Virus record (IMG/VR): IMGVR_UViG_3300030430_002701
Span: 1 to 21,099 of that record
Strand: one strand, 5' to 3'
DNA from: a virus
DNA: 21,099 nucleotides
The position numbers and the translations under genes are program-made. Under the pieces are notes generated by a model that worked only from the letters and a program-made list of their open reading frames with translations, did not search any database and was not told the origin of the DNA. Below are positions 7,422 through 15,360 of this stretch, one piece after another; the stretch's first letter is position 1; each line of letters starts with the position of its first letter.

Positions 7422-8828
7422 GTGGCTGAACTACCTGCTGGCTCCCTGACGATTGATGTTGGCGCGAACATTGGACCGCTTGAAAAAGGTTTGAACCGCG
7501 CACAGCAAAAGGTTGTGCAAGCGGATCAACAGATTGGTCAGGCAGCGCAGCAAGCACAAGGTGGTTTCTTTGAGGCTGCTGGAGCAGTGCAAGGATTCCA
7601 AAGCAAACTGTCAGCGGCCCTCGGTGTGGTTGCTGGGTTTGCTGCTGTTGGTGCTATTGTTGGCGGGGTTGCTCAAGGCTTCAGTGACGCAGCCGAAGCA
7701 GTCGAAGGAGCAAACGACAACATTGATGCTTTTGACAAAGGCGTTGATGCGGTCTTCTCCAAAATACCAGTGTTCAACCAGTTTGCCGCTGCCGGTCGCC
7801 AACTCGCGATTGCTCTTGGCTTGGCTGCTGATGAAGCCAAAGAACTTGCAGAAGCAACCGCAAGAACAAATCAAGAACAAGCAGGGTTCAAAGTATCCGG
7901 GCAAGCGCGTGTCAAAATCGCTCAGAATGAAATTGACATTCTCAAACAAAGAGGGCGCTTGTTGGAGGCAGACAATAAAGCAGCCGAACTGGCATTTGAT
8001 CAACAGATTGCGCAAGCACAAGCACTACGAGTAGAGGCTGCAAAGAACAGAGACAGCAACAGCCAAGTGGTCAAAGTTCTGCAATCGCAAGCCGACGAGT
8101 TAGAACGGCAAGCAAGGATCCAGCGCGCTCTTGCTGAAAATCAAGCACGAATTGACAACGAGAAGAGAGTCAGCGAGCAGATCAAGGAGACAAACCGTCT
8201 CATGGACGAAGCCCAACAAATGAACCGGGCGCGCAATGAGGCAATCGCTGAGGTACTGCAAACTGGGGAGGAAGAACTTGAGATAGCACGCTTGCGGCTG
8301 GAGTTGGCACAGACTTCAGACGAGGTGGCAAAGAACGAGTTGCAGACTGAGATTGACCGGCTGCAAATCGTGTCGAAGTTTGAATCTGAACTAGAGGCCA
8401 TCAATGCTTTGTTTGACGAGAGGAAACAGAAACTTGAAGAGGTTGATGGCGCGAGTGAGTTGCTTGCAGAGAATGAGGCCAAGAGACAACAAGCGCAGAA
8501 CAATCTGTTTTTGCGGCTACGATCTGAGCAACTCAGAAAACAGTTGGAGGACTCAAATCGGTTGGCGAAAGCGCAGCAGGATCAAATCAAAAAGCAGCAA
8601 GAAGAAGAACGCAAAGCCGACGAGGAACGCCGCAAAGCCTTCAGTGTAAGATCAGTAGGTGAGACCGCGATTGGTGCTTTCAAGTTTGCACTGGCAGCCA
8701 GCCCAAGCGTAAAGACCGGTGAAAGCAAAGCGGATCAAGAAGCACCCAAGCAGACGCAGGTGCTTGAAGCAATCGAGACGGTTCTAAACCAAATCAAACA
8801 GCAACAGACAGGTGGCGCATTGACATGA
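7422..8828 (+). CDS. Tail tape measure protein, short
   Basis: A 468-residue protein with GTG start at 7422 behind GAGGTGA. Residues 1-45 (LTIDVGANIGPLEKGLNRAQ) match the usual opening of tape measure proteins. Residues 65-88 are hydrophobic and glycine-rich, the typical membrane-active segment. Residues 135-430 are almost entirely helical, rich in Gln, Glu, Ala and Lys, and form long coiled coil. No peptidase or lysozyme domain is visible. Tape measure length sets tail length at roughly 0.15 nm per residue, so a tail of about 70 nm is inferred if the whole chain counts. It overlaps the next gene by 4 bases. Confidence 0.82.
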   Translation: MAELPAGSLTIDVGANIGPLEKGLNRAQQKVVQADQQIGQAAQQAQGGFFEAAGAVQGFQSKLSAALGVVAGFAAVGAIVGGVAQGFSDAAEAVEGANDNIDAFDKGVDAVFSKIPVFNQFAAAGRQLAIALGLAADEAKELAEATARTNQEQAGFKVSGQARVKIAQNEIDILKQRGRLLEADNKAAELAFDQQIAQAQALRVEAAKNRDSNSQVVKVLQSQADELERQARIQRALAENQARIDNEKRVSEQIKETNRLMDEAQQMNRARNEAIAEVLQTGEEELEIARLRLELAQTSDEVAKNELQTEIDRLQIVSKFESELEAINALFDERKQKLEEVDGASELLAENEAKRQQAQNNLFLRLRSEQLRKQLEDSNRLAKAQQDQIKKQQEEERKADEERRKAFSVRSVGETAIGAFKFALAASPSVKTGESKADQEAPKQTQVLEAIETVLNQIKQQQTGGALT

Positions 8829-9715
8829 CCGTGACATCAACAGAACTCGGCGACACTGGCGGCTTGCAGTTTGACGCAGCCGGGCCGACCACAACGACGC
8901 AACGCCGCTTTGTTGTAAAGGCTGATTCCGCCGAAGACAAACTAGAAACCGACCTGATGGCAATCCAAGCCACCGGCGTTGGCATCGGATCCTTTCACCC
9001 GGACTATCCAACACTTGTCTGCGTCAAGATCCGTGGCAAGCGTGACGCTGACAACACGCTTGTATGGCGTGTGACTGCTGACTACAGCAGTGACTCTCTG
9101 ATCGGTCCAGACATTGGTCCGGGTCCGGGCTTCAAACAAACTTGGAACCTTGCAGTGCAGGCCAAGTTTAAGGACGCATTTCGACGCCCGCCGGGTGCAA
9201 CTGAGACCGCACCTGCAAACTTCAGCAACCCAAACGAGGGTGCTGCACTGGATGGAGATATTGGAGGCATCGCCGTTGACTCTGGCGGCGATCCACAAAG
9301 CGTGCTGGACACTGAACCGAGGCTTGTCATTGACGTTGAGATTGAGACAAACCCAACGTCGGCAGTGTCTTTTCTAAGCGATCTGCTGACGTATGCTGGC
9401 AAGCGCAACTCAAACACCTTTCTTGGTGCAAAGGTTGGACAGTTGTTGTACCTCGGTGCCAACAGCCGATTCCTTGGCAACACACAGTTTGGGGCCAAGT
9501 ATGCTATTCAACATGTGATTGCTTTTGACGAGTACTACCACCGAGTACAAGTTGCAGACCGTGACTTAGGCAGGCAAGGCCAATATGTGATTCGGCTGGG
9601 GGCTTCAAGTGACACTGACGGCGGGCAGTTGTATGTTGGCAAAGCGTTTCAAGTCACTTACAAACAACCTTTTCCAGAGTTGTTTGACTTTCGCAACCTA
9701 GGCATTCGACTGTGA
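8825..9715 (+). CDS. Tail protein after the tape measure, family not recognised
   Basis: A 296-residue acidic, beta-rich protein, with no signal peptide or membrane segment. It stands where siphoviruses place the distal tail or tail tip protein. Visible blocks are a central linker with PGPGF and RRPPGATETAPANFSN, a turn rich in Gly and Asp, then a C-terminal half with SDLLTYAGKRNSNTFLGAKV and VIAFDEYYHRVQVADRDLGR. That half has a strand-rich feel like a baseplate hub or tip protein. Start ATG 8825 overlaps the tape measure stop. Role in the tail tip is inference from position. Confidence 0.6.
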   Translation: MTVTSTELGDTGGLQFDAAGPTTTTQRRFVVKADSAEDKLETDLMAIQATGVGIGSFHPDYPTLVCVKIRGKRDADNTLVWRVTADYSSDSLIGPDIGPGPGFKQTWNLAVQAKFKDAFRRPPGATETAPANFSNPNEGAALDGDIGGIAVDSGGDPQSVLDTEPRLVIDVEIETNPTSAVSFLSDLLTYAGKRNSNTFLGAKVGQLLYLGANSRFLGNTQFGAKYAIQHVIAFDEYYHRVQVADRDLGRQGQYVIRLGASSDTDGGQLYVGKAFQVTYKQPFPELFDFRNLGIRL

Positions 9716-10353
9716 GCCAGATACCACCGATTACAACAGGGCTTGGCAACTTCACGCCTGAGGTGTGGTCAAGGATGTCCAACTCAATCTATCAAAGCGA
9801 ACAGTTCTTTGGTGATGTCAGGCCGCAGCAGAAAGTAGCACAACCAAACCCTGTGACTTTTCCTGTGAAGATTACGGGCTGGGTCATGATTAATGAAGCA
9901 AGCGGGCAGGATTTTACAAACCCAAAGCGGCAGTTTTACTACACATGGCAAGAGGTCGCTTTGAAATTCAATATCAACAGCGGTTTCACGTTTGAGACTC
10001 TTGACGGTGCGAGAACAAGTGGAACGATTGCTGATGATGACTTCACACCAGCAATCAATGGAAGTGAAATCGGCGTACCTACGTCCCGAAGCGGTTCTTT
10101 TTTAGGTGTCAATTTGGAAGGCAACGAGTATCCACCAGTGGCAATGATGCCGTCGGTCAATGGTGATACCGTTAATGATTGCGGGGAACTTAATCAAAAC
10201 GGATCAAGCAATGGACCACTTGTAATGCTTACGATTTTGAAATGTAAGCAGGATGATGACGATCCAAATGCCGGTTCAGGTTTTCGCCAGTTGCCGTTTG
10301 TGGGTTTATTTTATTCAGCATTCTTACTTGACGGGTGTTGTGAGAGTAAGTAA
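9712..10353 (+). CDS. Tail-module protein, function unknown
   Basis: A 213-residue protein with GTG start at 9712 overlapping the previous stop (GTGA). It has no recognised domain. It contains FPVKITGWVMI, a Trp- and aromatic-rich stretch FYYTWQEVALKF, and ends in LDGCCESK with paired Cys. The next protein opens with three Cys, so disulfide or metal links between these two are possible, though unproven. GC content is visibly lower than in the head genes, a trait shared with the following gene. A tail tip or adhesin subunit is the likely class. Confidence 0.6.
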   Translation: MSQIPPITTGLGNFTPEVWSRMSNSIYQSEQFFGDVRPQQKVAQPNPVTFPVKITGWVMINEASGQDFTNPKRQFYYTWQEVALKFNINSGFTFETLDGARTSGTIADDDFTPAINGSEIGVPTSRSGSFLGVNLEGNEYPPVAMMPSVNGDTVNDCGELNQNGSSNGPLVMLTILKCKQDDDDPNAGSGFRQLPFVGLFYSAFLLDGCCESK

Positions 10354-11961
10354 ATGCTGATTCGCAAGAAAGACTGTTGCTGCAAAGGTGATAACACAGG
10401 GCCGCCGCCACCAAAGCCACCAGATGTTCCGTTTTGGGTTGAATGCTTCCCTTTGATTCTAAAGAATAAATTTCGAGCAAGTTTCTTTGGGCCGTCTGGT
10501 GAGGTTCAATCTGTGCGATTTTGGTGTCACATGAGACCGCCTGCCCAGTTTCCTTTTCCAAACCCCGGAAACATACCTACCGCATGGGCTAATGGTGACA
10601 ACTACTATTGGTATGACGGGTTTCAAGGTTGGGAGATTTTGCCAAACTCAACGATTGTGCAACAAGGATCAGACCCCAACCTGCCCTTGGGCGGTCCTGT
10701 GGAAGGCAACTACTATGTGTCGTTGCCAAACAGACCAGACCAAGATTTGATGCAGTTCGATGAACTTTTTACAAACCCAAACACCAATTTATTTGTCACG
10801 GTCAGCGTGTTCAACGAACAGCAGCGATTCAGGTACGGAGAAATACAAGTTGGACATGTCCTTATGCCGCACGGTTCAATCACTGGAACCAACAGAGGTG
10901 TCCCTGAGAGTGGCTTACAGCCACACAACACTTTTGACATTGTTGACAGTACCCTTGGATCAGGATCGCTTCATCTTGGTTCTGGATTACTTATGTGGAG
11001 CAACCCCGGCCGCGACGGCTCGTCACTTGATATAGCCGGTGCGTACAGGGCTGGCTCAAGGCCAAGCGGTGTTGGGTTTAGTTGGGTGTTCGAAAATCAC
11101 TACCAACGCAGCGGCTTTGGGTATCACCCAGTTCAAAACAACGCGCCAACAGAAATCCTTTGCTCGGTCGTACGAACCACACCAATCAAAGTTTGTAATT
11201 ATGATTCAGCAGGAAGTTTGCTTAGTACCCAAGACGTCTCTTTTGCTGTTTCAGACAATTCTCTTTCTCTTGATGATGTCGCTTTAGGAAACAAGCAATT
11301 CACCGGCGTTGAAACTTTGAGCGTGAATACCTCAGGATTGCCCTTCACCCAATCTTCGATTTCTAACTCTGTTGTTTTCCAAGCCTCTTACGGATATACC
11401 GGAGTTTCTTTTCCGGAAGTTTCGCCACCCCGCTTTTGTGGAGGATCTCAAGATGACAGCCTTACAGGATCCTTCGACGGGAACTGCACCGCTTTAGATT
11501 TGATTGAGTCATACCAGATCTCACAAATGACTATTCATGACCAGATACAAAGAGTAGGCCAACCAACTTCTTTCTCATGTGGATCAACATCTAACGTAAA
11601 TTTTCTCGACCCAGGTGAACTCGCTGGCCTTCAATATGCTTCGGTGGAAGCAGGCTTACCAAAGGCTCTACAACTCCAAGAGTGCTCTAAGCCGAGGGAG
11701 TGTTCGAACTCCGAGGGGATTGATACTGGATTCTTGTCCGGATTCAACAGCCAGGCTGCTCACCTTGGGACAGAATCTTACTCAAGGTCAGATTTCAACG
11801 GCCTCAATACCGTGGATGCAAACATTGAAGCCCGCGATGGTCACGTGATTCAAACGACAAACAATATTTTGCAGACCGGTGGGGTTATCATTGCTGCTGA
11901 TTCTACCTCAGCAACACTTTTCTCTCACGTTCATTTGGCGACAATCAATGGTGGTTCGTGA
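10354..11961 (+). CDS. Large tail protein, possible receptor-binding protein
   Basis: A 535-residue protein starting right after the previous stop. The N-terminus has a triple Cys (DCCCKGD) followed by a proline hinge (GPPPPKPPDVP), as in anchored fibre or tip proteins. The middle is aromatic- and Gly-rich (WANGDNYYWYDGFQGWEIL) and the C-terminal third is Ser/Thr/Asn-rich with scattered Cys. It ends in strands with VIIAADSTSATLFSHVH. No enzyme motif is seen. GC is about 40-48% in the lines I counted, against 55-58% in neighbouring genes, so the gene may have been exchanged recently. Receptor binding is inferred from place, size and composition only. Confidence 0.6.
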   Translation: MLIRKKDCCCKGDNTGPPPPKPPDVPFWVECFPLILKNKFRASFFGPSGEVQSVRFWCHMRPPAQFPFPNPGNIPTAWANGDNYYWYDGFQGWEILPNSTIVQQGSDPNLPLGGPVEGNYYVSLPNRPDQDLMQFDELFTNPNTNLFVTVSVFNEQQRFRYGEIQVGHVLMPHGSITGTNRGVPESGLQPHNTFDIVDSTLGSGSLHLGSGLLMWSNPGRDGSSLDIAGAYRAGSRPSGVGFSWVFENHYQRSGFGYHPVQNNAPTEILCSVVRTTPIKVCNYDSAGSLLSTQDVSFAVSDNSLSLDDVALGNKQFTGVETLSVNTSGLPFTQSSISNSVVFQASYGYTGVSFPEVSPPRFCGGSQDDSLTGSFDGNCTALDLIESYQISQMTIHDQIQRVGQPTSFSCGSTSNVNFLDPGELAGLQYASVEAGLPKALQLQECSKPRECSNSEGIDTGFLSGFNSQAAHLGTESYSRSDFNGLNTVDANIEARDGHVIQTTNNILQTGGVIIAADSTSATLFSHVHLATINGGS

Positions 11962-12206
11962 TGTGCAAGTATCTTTTTGAGCGTACAGAAAGACGATTGT
12001 GCTTGCTCAACCGCTACGACAGTCCAACCGATGAAGACTGTGCTGCGTGCAAGTCCGAAGGTCGTGACCGTGTGATTGGCCTTGGTGATCGGGTGGCTAC
12101 TGCAATCAACAAAACCCCAATACGTTTGATCAAACCAAAAGACTGTGGATGCAAGCAAAGGCAAGAACGGCTCAACCAATTGATGCCAGCGAAGGATTCT
12201 GACTGA
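11961..12206 (+). CDS. Small Cys-rich protein of the tail module
   Basis: An 81-residue protein. Start ATG 11961 overlaps the previous stop (TGATG), which I prefer to the GTG one codon earlier. It has C27xxC30 and C62xC64, a possible metal site. The stretch GLGDRVATAINKT followed by DCGCKQRQERLN resembles a short motif (GLGD...CGCxxRxxxLN) that recurs in small phage proteins encoded near tail fibres. No biochemical role is established to my knowledge. Its end and next start (GATTCTGACTGATG) repeat exactly the junction at 1497-1510. Confidence 0.6.
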   Translation: MCKYLFERTERRLCLLNRYDSPTDEDCAACKSEGRDRVIGLGDRVATAINKTPIRLIKPKDCGCKQRQERLNQLMPAKDSD

Positions 12207-13051
12207 TGGCAACTCTGATCTGGACCGGTGGCGAGTCAGCCACAACCAAGACATTCACAACAGCAGCCAACTGGGGTGGCACGGCTCCATCTAATGATGA
12301 CACCCTGATCATCAACAGCAGCAGCGACACCATCGGCGGTGCGGCTACTGGTCTTACAGGCATCACGTTTCGAGTGGGCAGCGGGTTCACTGGGACGATT
12401 GGAAGCAGTACCACGCACCTTGATCTTGACGGCCCGCTCTGTGAGTTTGCTTCAGGTGGCACTGCTGCCTACATCACTGGCACTTGGACCGACTTCCGCA
12501 TCACTGGTGGGTCTGCCTCGCCTCTGTTCCTGAACCTCAAAGGCAACGCTTCCACCGCGATTACCACGTTGCTTGCCAGCAGACTGAGCGGCACGGTGAC
12601 GGTCGGATCGTCTGCCGCAGTCACCACGGTGCAGATGAACGGCTCGAACGTCGGCACGATTGATCTTGCCAGCAGCATCACAGGGCTTGCAAACATCACC
12701 GTGACGGATGGCACGATTGCTTGCGCGTCAACGATCAGCGGCACGGCCTCGGTGATCGGCGGCACGTTGCAAACCTCTGGAACTTCTGCGTACCCAACGA
12801 TTGAGATTGACACTGATGGATCATGCGACTACCGCAGCAGTGGCACGGTCACCACGCTCAACATCTTTGACGGTGTGTTTACCAGCCGGGACAACGAGAC
12901 TGCTGGGTTCACAATCACGACCGCCAACAATCACAGTGGTGGACGCTTGCTGCTTGACGGTGCCTTGAACAACGCGACCGTGACCAACCCGATCAGCATG
13001 CTGGGTGGTGATGCCTCGTTTGCCGTCGGCAGCACGATCAGTCTTGGCTAA
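12206..13051 (+). CDS. Beta-helix repeat protein, likely tail fibre or spike
   Basis: A 281-residue protein almost without charged residues, dominated by Thr, Ser, Gly, Ile and Ala in short alternating strands. Repeated turns include SGTVTVGSSAAVTTV, NVGTIDLASSITG and SGTASVIGGTLQTSGTSAYP, typical of a right-handed parallel beta-helix. The N-terminus (LIWTGGESA, TAANWGGTAPSNDDTLII) matches the opening of autotransporter-associated beta-strand repeat proteins of aquatic bacteria. No glycan hydrolase motif is visible. It is the last gene of the tail operon, the usual place for an adhesin. Its 3' end overlaps the convergent minus-strand gene by 14 bases. Confidence 0.65.
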   Translation: MATLIWTGGESATTKTFTTAANWGGTAPSNDDTLIINSSSDTIGGAATGLTGITFRVGSGFTGTIGSSTTHLDLDGPLCEFASGGTAAYITGTWTDFRITGGSASPLFLNLKGNASTAITTLLASRLSGTVTVGSSAAVTTVQMNGSNVGTIDLASSITGLANITVTDGTIACASTISGTASVIGGTLQTSGTSAYPTIEIDTDGSCDYRSSGTVTTLNIFDGVFTSRDNETAGFTITTANNHSGGRLLLDGALNNATVTNPISMLGGDASFAVGSTISLG

Positions 13052-13376
13052 ACAGTTCCAATTGATCACCCGGCTGCTGCCCGACAAAGTGCCAATGCAA
13101 CGCCACCAGCAACTCACCGTGAGCCATCTCCTGCACTGATTGCTCCAGCAGTTGCATCGCCAGCAGGACCAAGCCTTCGGGTTCTCGTCCGGATCCGTGG
13201 CTGCAAACCTGCCACAAGGCGTCTGACAGGGATTCTTGCATCCCGGCGACCGCTTGCCCATTGTCTTGCTGCTTGGCCCTCAGAACGCACTCAGCAGCGA
13301 AGACGCGGGCGTTGCGTGTCAGGGCGTCGTAGGCCGTGTAAGTCTCCACATTTTCAAAGCCCATGAATCTCGCCAT
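13038..13376 (-). CDS. Minus-strand protein of unknown function
   Basis: The only convincing minus-strand gene. From ATG at 13376 (complement) it encodes 112 residues, opening MARFMGFENVETYTAYDALT, with a helical body (VLLAMQLLEQSVQEMAHGEL) and a QLELFSQD end. Codon third positions look like real coding, and nothing on + competes in this gap. No good ribosome site precedes either the 13376 or the 13364 ATG, and the frame is open up to 13613, so the start is uncertain. I recognise no family. The helical, acidic form could suit a regulator, but that is a guess. It converges on the tail operon. Confidence 0.55.
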   Translation of the reverse strand: MARFMGFENVETYTAYDALTRNARVFAAECVLRAKQQDNGQAVAGMQESLSDALWQVCSHGSGREPEGLVLLAMQLLEQSVQEMAHGELLVALHWHFVGQQPGDQLELFSQD

Positions 13377-13431
13377 ACAGGCATCATCGGAACAAACTCT
13401 GGAAAATGTTGGATAATGTCTAATCACCAAG

Positions 13432-13459
13432 TTGCATTGTGACGATGACTGTGTATGAT
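13432..13459 (+). promoter_or_regulatory. Predicted sigma70-type promoter for the rightward early region
   Basis: TTGCAT at 13432-13437 and TATGAT at 13454-13459 are separated by 16 bases. They lie in the gap between the minus-strand gene and the first rightward gene. Transcription would start near 13466, leaving about 30 bases of leader that include the AAAGGA ribosome site of the gene at 13496. The position at the turning point between tail and early modules supports it. Confidence 0.5.
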
Positions 13460-13495
13460 AGGACATCGGGCAATGACGCTCGGAAAGGAACTGAC

Positions 13496-13942
13496 ATGAC
13501 CAAAGTCGAAAACAACGTACACCTCGCCGCTCAAGCCATCGCTGCTTTCTGCAAATCGCTGCACTGGACATCATTGCCAATCGCACGCATCCCCGGTCTC
13601 GAATGCAAAGCATCCGTCAGAAAGTGGAGTACCTCGGATCGAAGAACAGTTGCCACCAACATCAGAACCGGCATGTGGAACGATCCAATGATGGTGCATG
13701 AAGAGCACCCCGAATCAACTGACAAAGCCTTTGAAGACAAGTGTCTACAGATTGCAGACATCTTCGGCGTTCGCATCAAGTTCGAAACCTATTCAAAGAA
13801 ACTCGACATCCTTGTTGAGCGGATCGAAGAGAGCGGCCTGATCCCGTTGGATGAAGAGATTGCCGACGCCGTTGACGAGGCCGAGTACGCGATGGAAAAA
13901 CGACTCGCCAAGCAATCCGAACGAAGCGGCCGGATCTACTAA
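13496..13942 (+). CDS. First early-region protein, function unknown
   Basis: A 148-residue acidic protein. I take ATG 13496 because AAAGGAACTGAC precedes it. A longer in-frame GTG at 13439 lies inside the promoter. The N-terminal half has paired basic and aromatic residues (AFCKSLHWTSLPIARIPG), and the C-terminal half is helical and acidic (LDEEIADAVDEAEYAMEKRL). No known domain is recognised. Standing directly behind the predicted promoter, it is probably among the first genes made after infection, a class that often targets host functions. Confidence 0.7.
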   Translation: MTKVENNVHLAAQAIAAFCKSLHWTSLPIARIPGLECKASVRKWSTSDRRTVATNIRTGMWNDPMMVHEEHPESTDKAFEDKCLQIADIFGVRIKFETYSKKLDILVERIEESGLIPLDEEIADAVDEAEYAMEKRLAKQSERSGRIY

Positions 13943-13965
13943 GCCACCCGCACAGCCCCCGGTCA

Positions 13966-13983
13966 CCCACCCTGCGGGGTGGG
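13966..13983 (+). terminator. Short GC-rich hairpin between early genes
   Basis: CCCACCC (13966-13972) pairs perfectly with GGGTGGG (13977-13983) around a TGCG tetraloop. No T run follows, so it is unlikely to stop transcription by itself. It may act as an attenuator, RNA processing site or 3' end stabiliser in the 78-base gap between two small genes. Confidence 0.45.
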
Positions 13984-14020
13984 CATCCGGCGACTCTGCC
14001 GATCAGAAAGGAACAATAAA

Positions 14021-14236
14021 ATGGCTTACATAGGCGGACGACCAGAACCACACGATCTCGAAGTACTTGACGAATGGTGCAAGGATCACTTCTTCTTCAT
14101 CAACAATCGCAAGGAATCAGCAAGCAAGGTGGCACATCTTGCTAGCCGGGAACTCGATTGTCGGTTCACCGCAAACCACATCCGATCAAGGCTCCAGAAG
14201 ATCATTGCCAAAGAGCAAGCAGAGAGCAACGACTAA
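14021..14236 (+). CDS. Small basic protein, function unknown
   Basis: A 71-residue protein starting at ATG 14021 behind AAAGGAACAATAAA. It contains HDLEVLDEWCKDHFFFINNR and a helical C-terminus with basic residues (ANHIRSRLQKIIAKEQ). The helix-turn-helix-like order SKVAHLASRELDCRFTANHI could be a DNA-binding unit, in which a serine- or alanine-led first helix is followed by a recognition-type helix. That reading is tentative and I see no confirming motif. Confidence 0.6.
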   Translation: MAYIGGRPEPHDLEVLDEWCKDHFFFINNRKESASKVAHLASRELDCRFTANHIRSRLQKIIAKEQAESND

Positions 14237-14256
14237 CGTCACAGAAAGGAACTGAA

Positions 14257-14574
14257 ATGAACAACATTGACAGTCTGAAGAAAATTCAAACTCTGCTGAA
14301 AACTCACGGCATCAGAAGCCGACTCGTCAAAAGATTGTCGACTTTGCACACTGATATGGAGACATGCGATGCCAACATGGACCCAATCTGGGACGAGATT
14401 GTTTCCATTTGCGAAGCAGACGGTCATCAACTTCGAGGGTTCCATCGCGATCCCGGATTCGGAACAGATACCACCGAAAGCATCCACCTCAAGGGATCGA
14501 CCGAAGAAAGTCGAAAGAACATTGCAATCTCGAACCCTTACCGCTCAACATCAGGCGGACACATTTGGTCGTAA
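14257..14574 (+). CDS. Hypothetical protein
   Basis: A 105-residue protein. Start ATG 14257 is preferred over upstream codons because it follows AAAGGAACTGAA, the leader repeated before several genes here. It has a helical N-terminus (DSLKKIQTLLKTHGIRSRLV), a middle with MDPIWDEIVSICEADGHQL, and a polar, disordered tail. No family is recognised. It ends 21 bases before the muramidase gene. Confidence 0.6.
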   Translation: MNNIDSLKKIQTLLKTHGIRSRLVKRLSTLHTDMETCDANMDPIWDEIVSICEADGHQLRGFHRDPGFGTDTTESIHLKGSTEESRKNIAISNPYRSTSGGHIWS

Positions 14575-14595
14575 GACCCGAAGAAAGGAACTGAC

Positions 14596-15003
14596 ATGAT
14601 CAGCACACTGATTGCAACCGTAGCCCTGAGCATCGACATGACACCGCTGGAGCGTGCCATCTGGCAGGTCGAAACCAACTGCCGCACTGGCGAAATCTGG
14701 GGCGACAACCATACCAGCGCGGGCGCGTTCCAGATCGGCAAGCCGTACTTCACAGACAGCAAAATCAAGGGCAAGTGGCCCGATGCCGTCTTTGATCTGG
14801 ACACCAGCGTGCTTTGCTTTCGGGCTTACATGGAGAGGTACTCCAAGCCTCACCGCATTCCGGAAGGCATGACCAAAGCCGAAGCGATGGCCCGCATGCA
14901 CAACGGCGGCCCTGCTGCCCTGCGTGCTACAGGCAAGAAGAAAGAGAACCTTGACCGCTATTGGTCAAAGGTGCAAAAAGCATTGAAGGAGTTGACCCGA
15001 TGA
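14596..15003 (+). CDS. Lysozyme-like peptidoglycan hydrolase (transglycosylase-type fold)
   Basis: A 135-residue protein starting at ATG 14596 behind AAAGGAACTGAC. After a short hydrophobic start (LIATVALS) it shows the lysozyme/SLT layout. Glu26 in IWQVETN is the likely catalytic acid, GDN is at 37-39, GAFQI at 43-47 forms the substrate-cleft strand, and HNGGP at 102-106 is followed by RYW at 121-123. Enzymes of this class cut the glycan strands of peptidoglycan. The short N-terminal hydrophobic stretch might serve as a weak export signal, and no holin is visible nearby. It may be the endolysin, though its place among early genes is unusual. Confidence 0.75.
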   Translation: MISTLIATVALSIDMTPLERAIWQVETNCRTGEIWGDNHTSAGAFQIGKPYFTDSKIKGKWPDAVFDLDTSVLCFRAYMERYSKPHRIPEGMTKAEAMARMHNGGPAALRATGKKKENLDRYWSKVQKALKELTR

Positions 15004-15203
15004 ATGCACCACACCGTATCGTGATCGAGAAGTCTGCTGACGAATGGATTGTTCGTGACAGGCTTAATGGTGATGACATCCGTATCGGCAGCGCGCCGAA
15101 CATCCGAACCGCGTCTGATCTGGCGGCAGACTTTGTGACCGCCTATGAAAACCAAGAGAGGAATCCAGATGAACAATCTACCTCTGACCATCCAGATCAA
15201 TGA
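15000..15203 (+). CDS. Small hypothetical protein
   Basis: A 67-residue protein. ATG 15000 overlaps the muramidase stop (ATGA) and has GAAGGAG upstream, so I take it over an earlier GTG. The sequence reads RIVIEKSADEWIVRDRLNGD and then a helix (TASDLAADFVTAYENQ), a compact strand-strand-helix fold. No family is recognised. It overlaps the next gene's start by 35 bases in another frame. Confidence 0.6.
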   Translation: MNAPHRIVIEKSADEWIVRDRLNGDDIRIGSAPNIRTASDLAADFVTAYENQERNPDEQSTSDHPDQ

Positions 15204-15357
15204 CGAGCGAGCCATTCGCATCGTGATTGATGAAGCCGAACGCCGTGGCATCAACTACCGTGGCGGGCGACAGATTGCAGCAGCGATCATCAAAGAGTGG
15301 GCCGCACTTCAAGACGGCTCGAAGTCAAAGTTCAACATTGTCACAAAGGAGGCGTAA
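15169..15357 (+). CDS. Small hypothetical protein
   Basis: A 62-residue protein starting at ATG 15169 behind GAGAGGAA. An earlier in-frame ATG at 15145 lacks a ribosome site. It holds LTIQINDERAIRIVIDEAER followed by a basic turn (YRGGRQIAAAII). It directly precedes the ERF-type recombination gene, with 3 bases between, and is likely co-translated. No family is recognised. Confidence 0.6.
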   Translation: MNNLPLTIQINDERAIRIVIDEAERRGINYRGGRQIAAAIIKEWAALQDGSKSKFNIVTKEA

Positions 15358-15360
15358 GCC

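Noticed and set aside
7513-8034. Second + frame of 173 codons inside the tape measure gene
   Set aside because: Lys/Leu-rich shadow caused by the repetitive Gln/Ala codons of the coiled coil; no ribosome site.
13439-13495. N-terminal extension of the first early gene to GTG 13439
   Set aside because: Lies within the predicted promoter and lacks a ribosome site; ATG 13496 has an excellent one.
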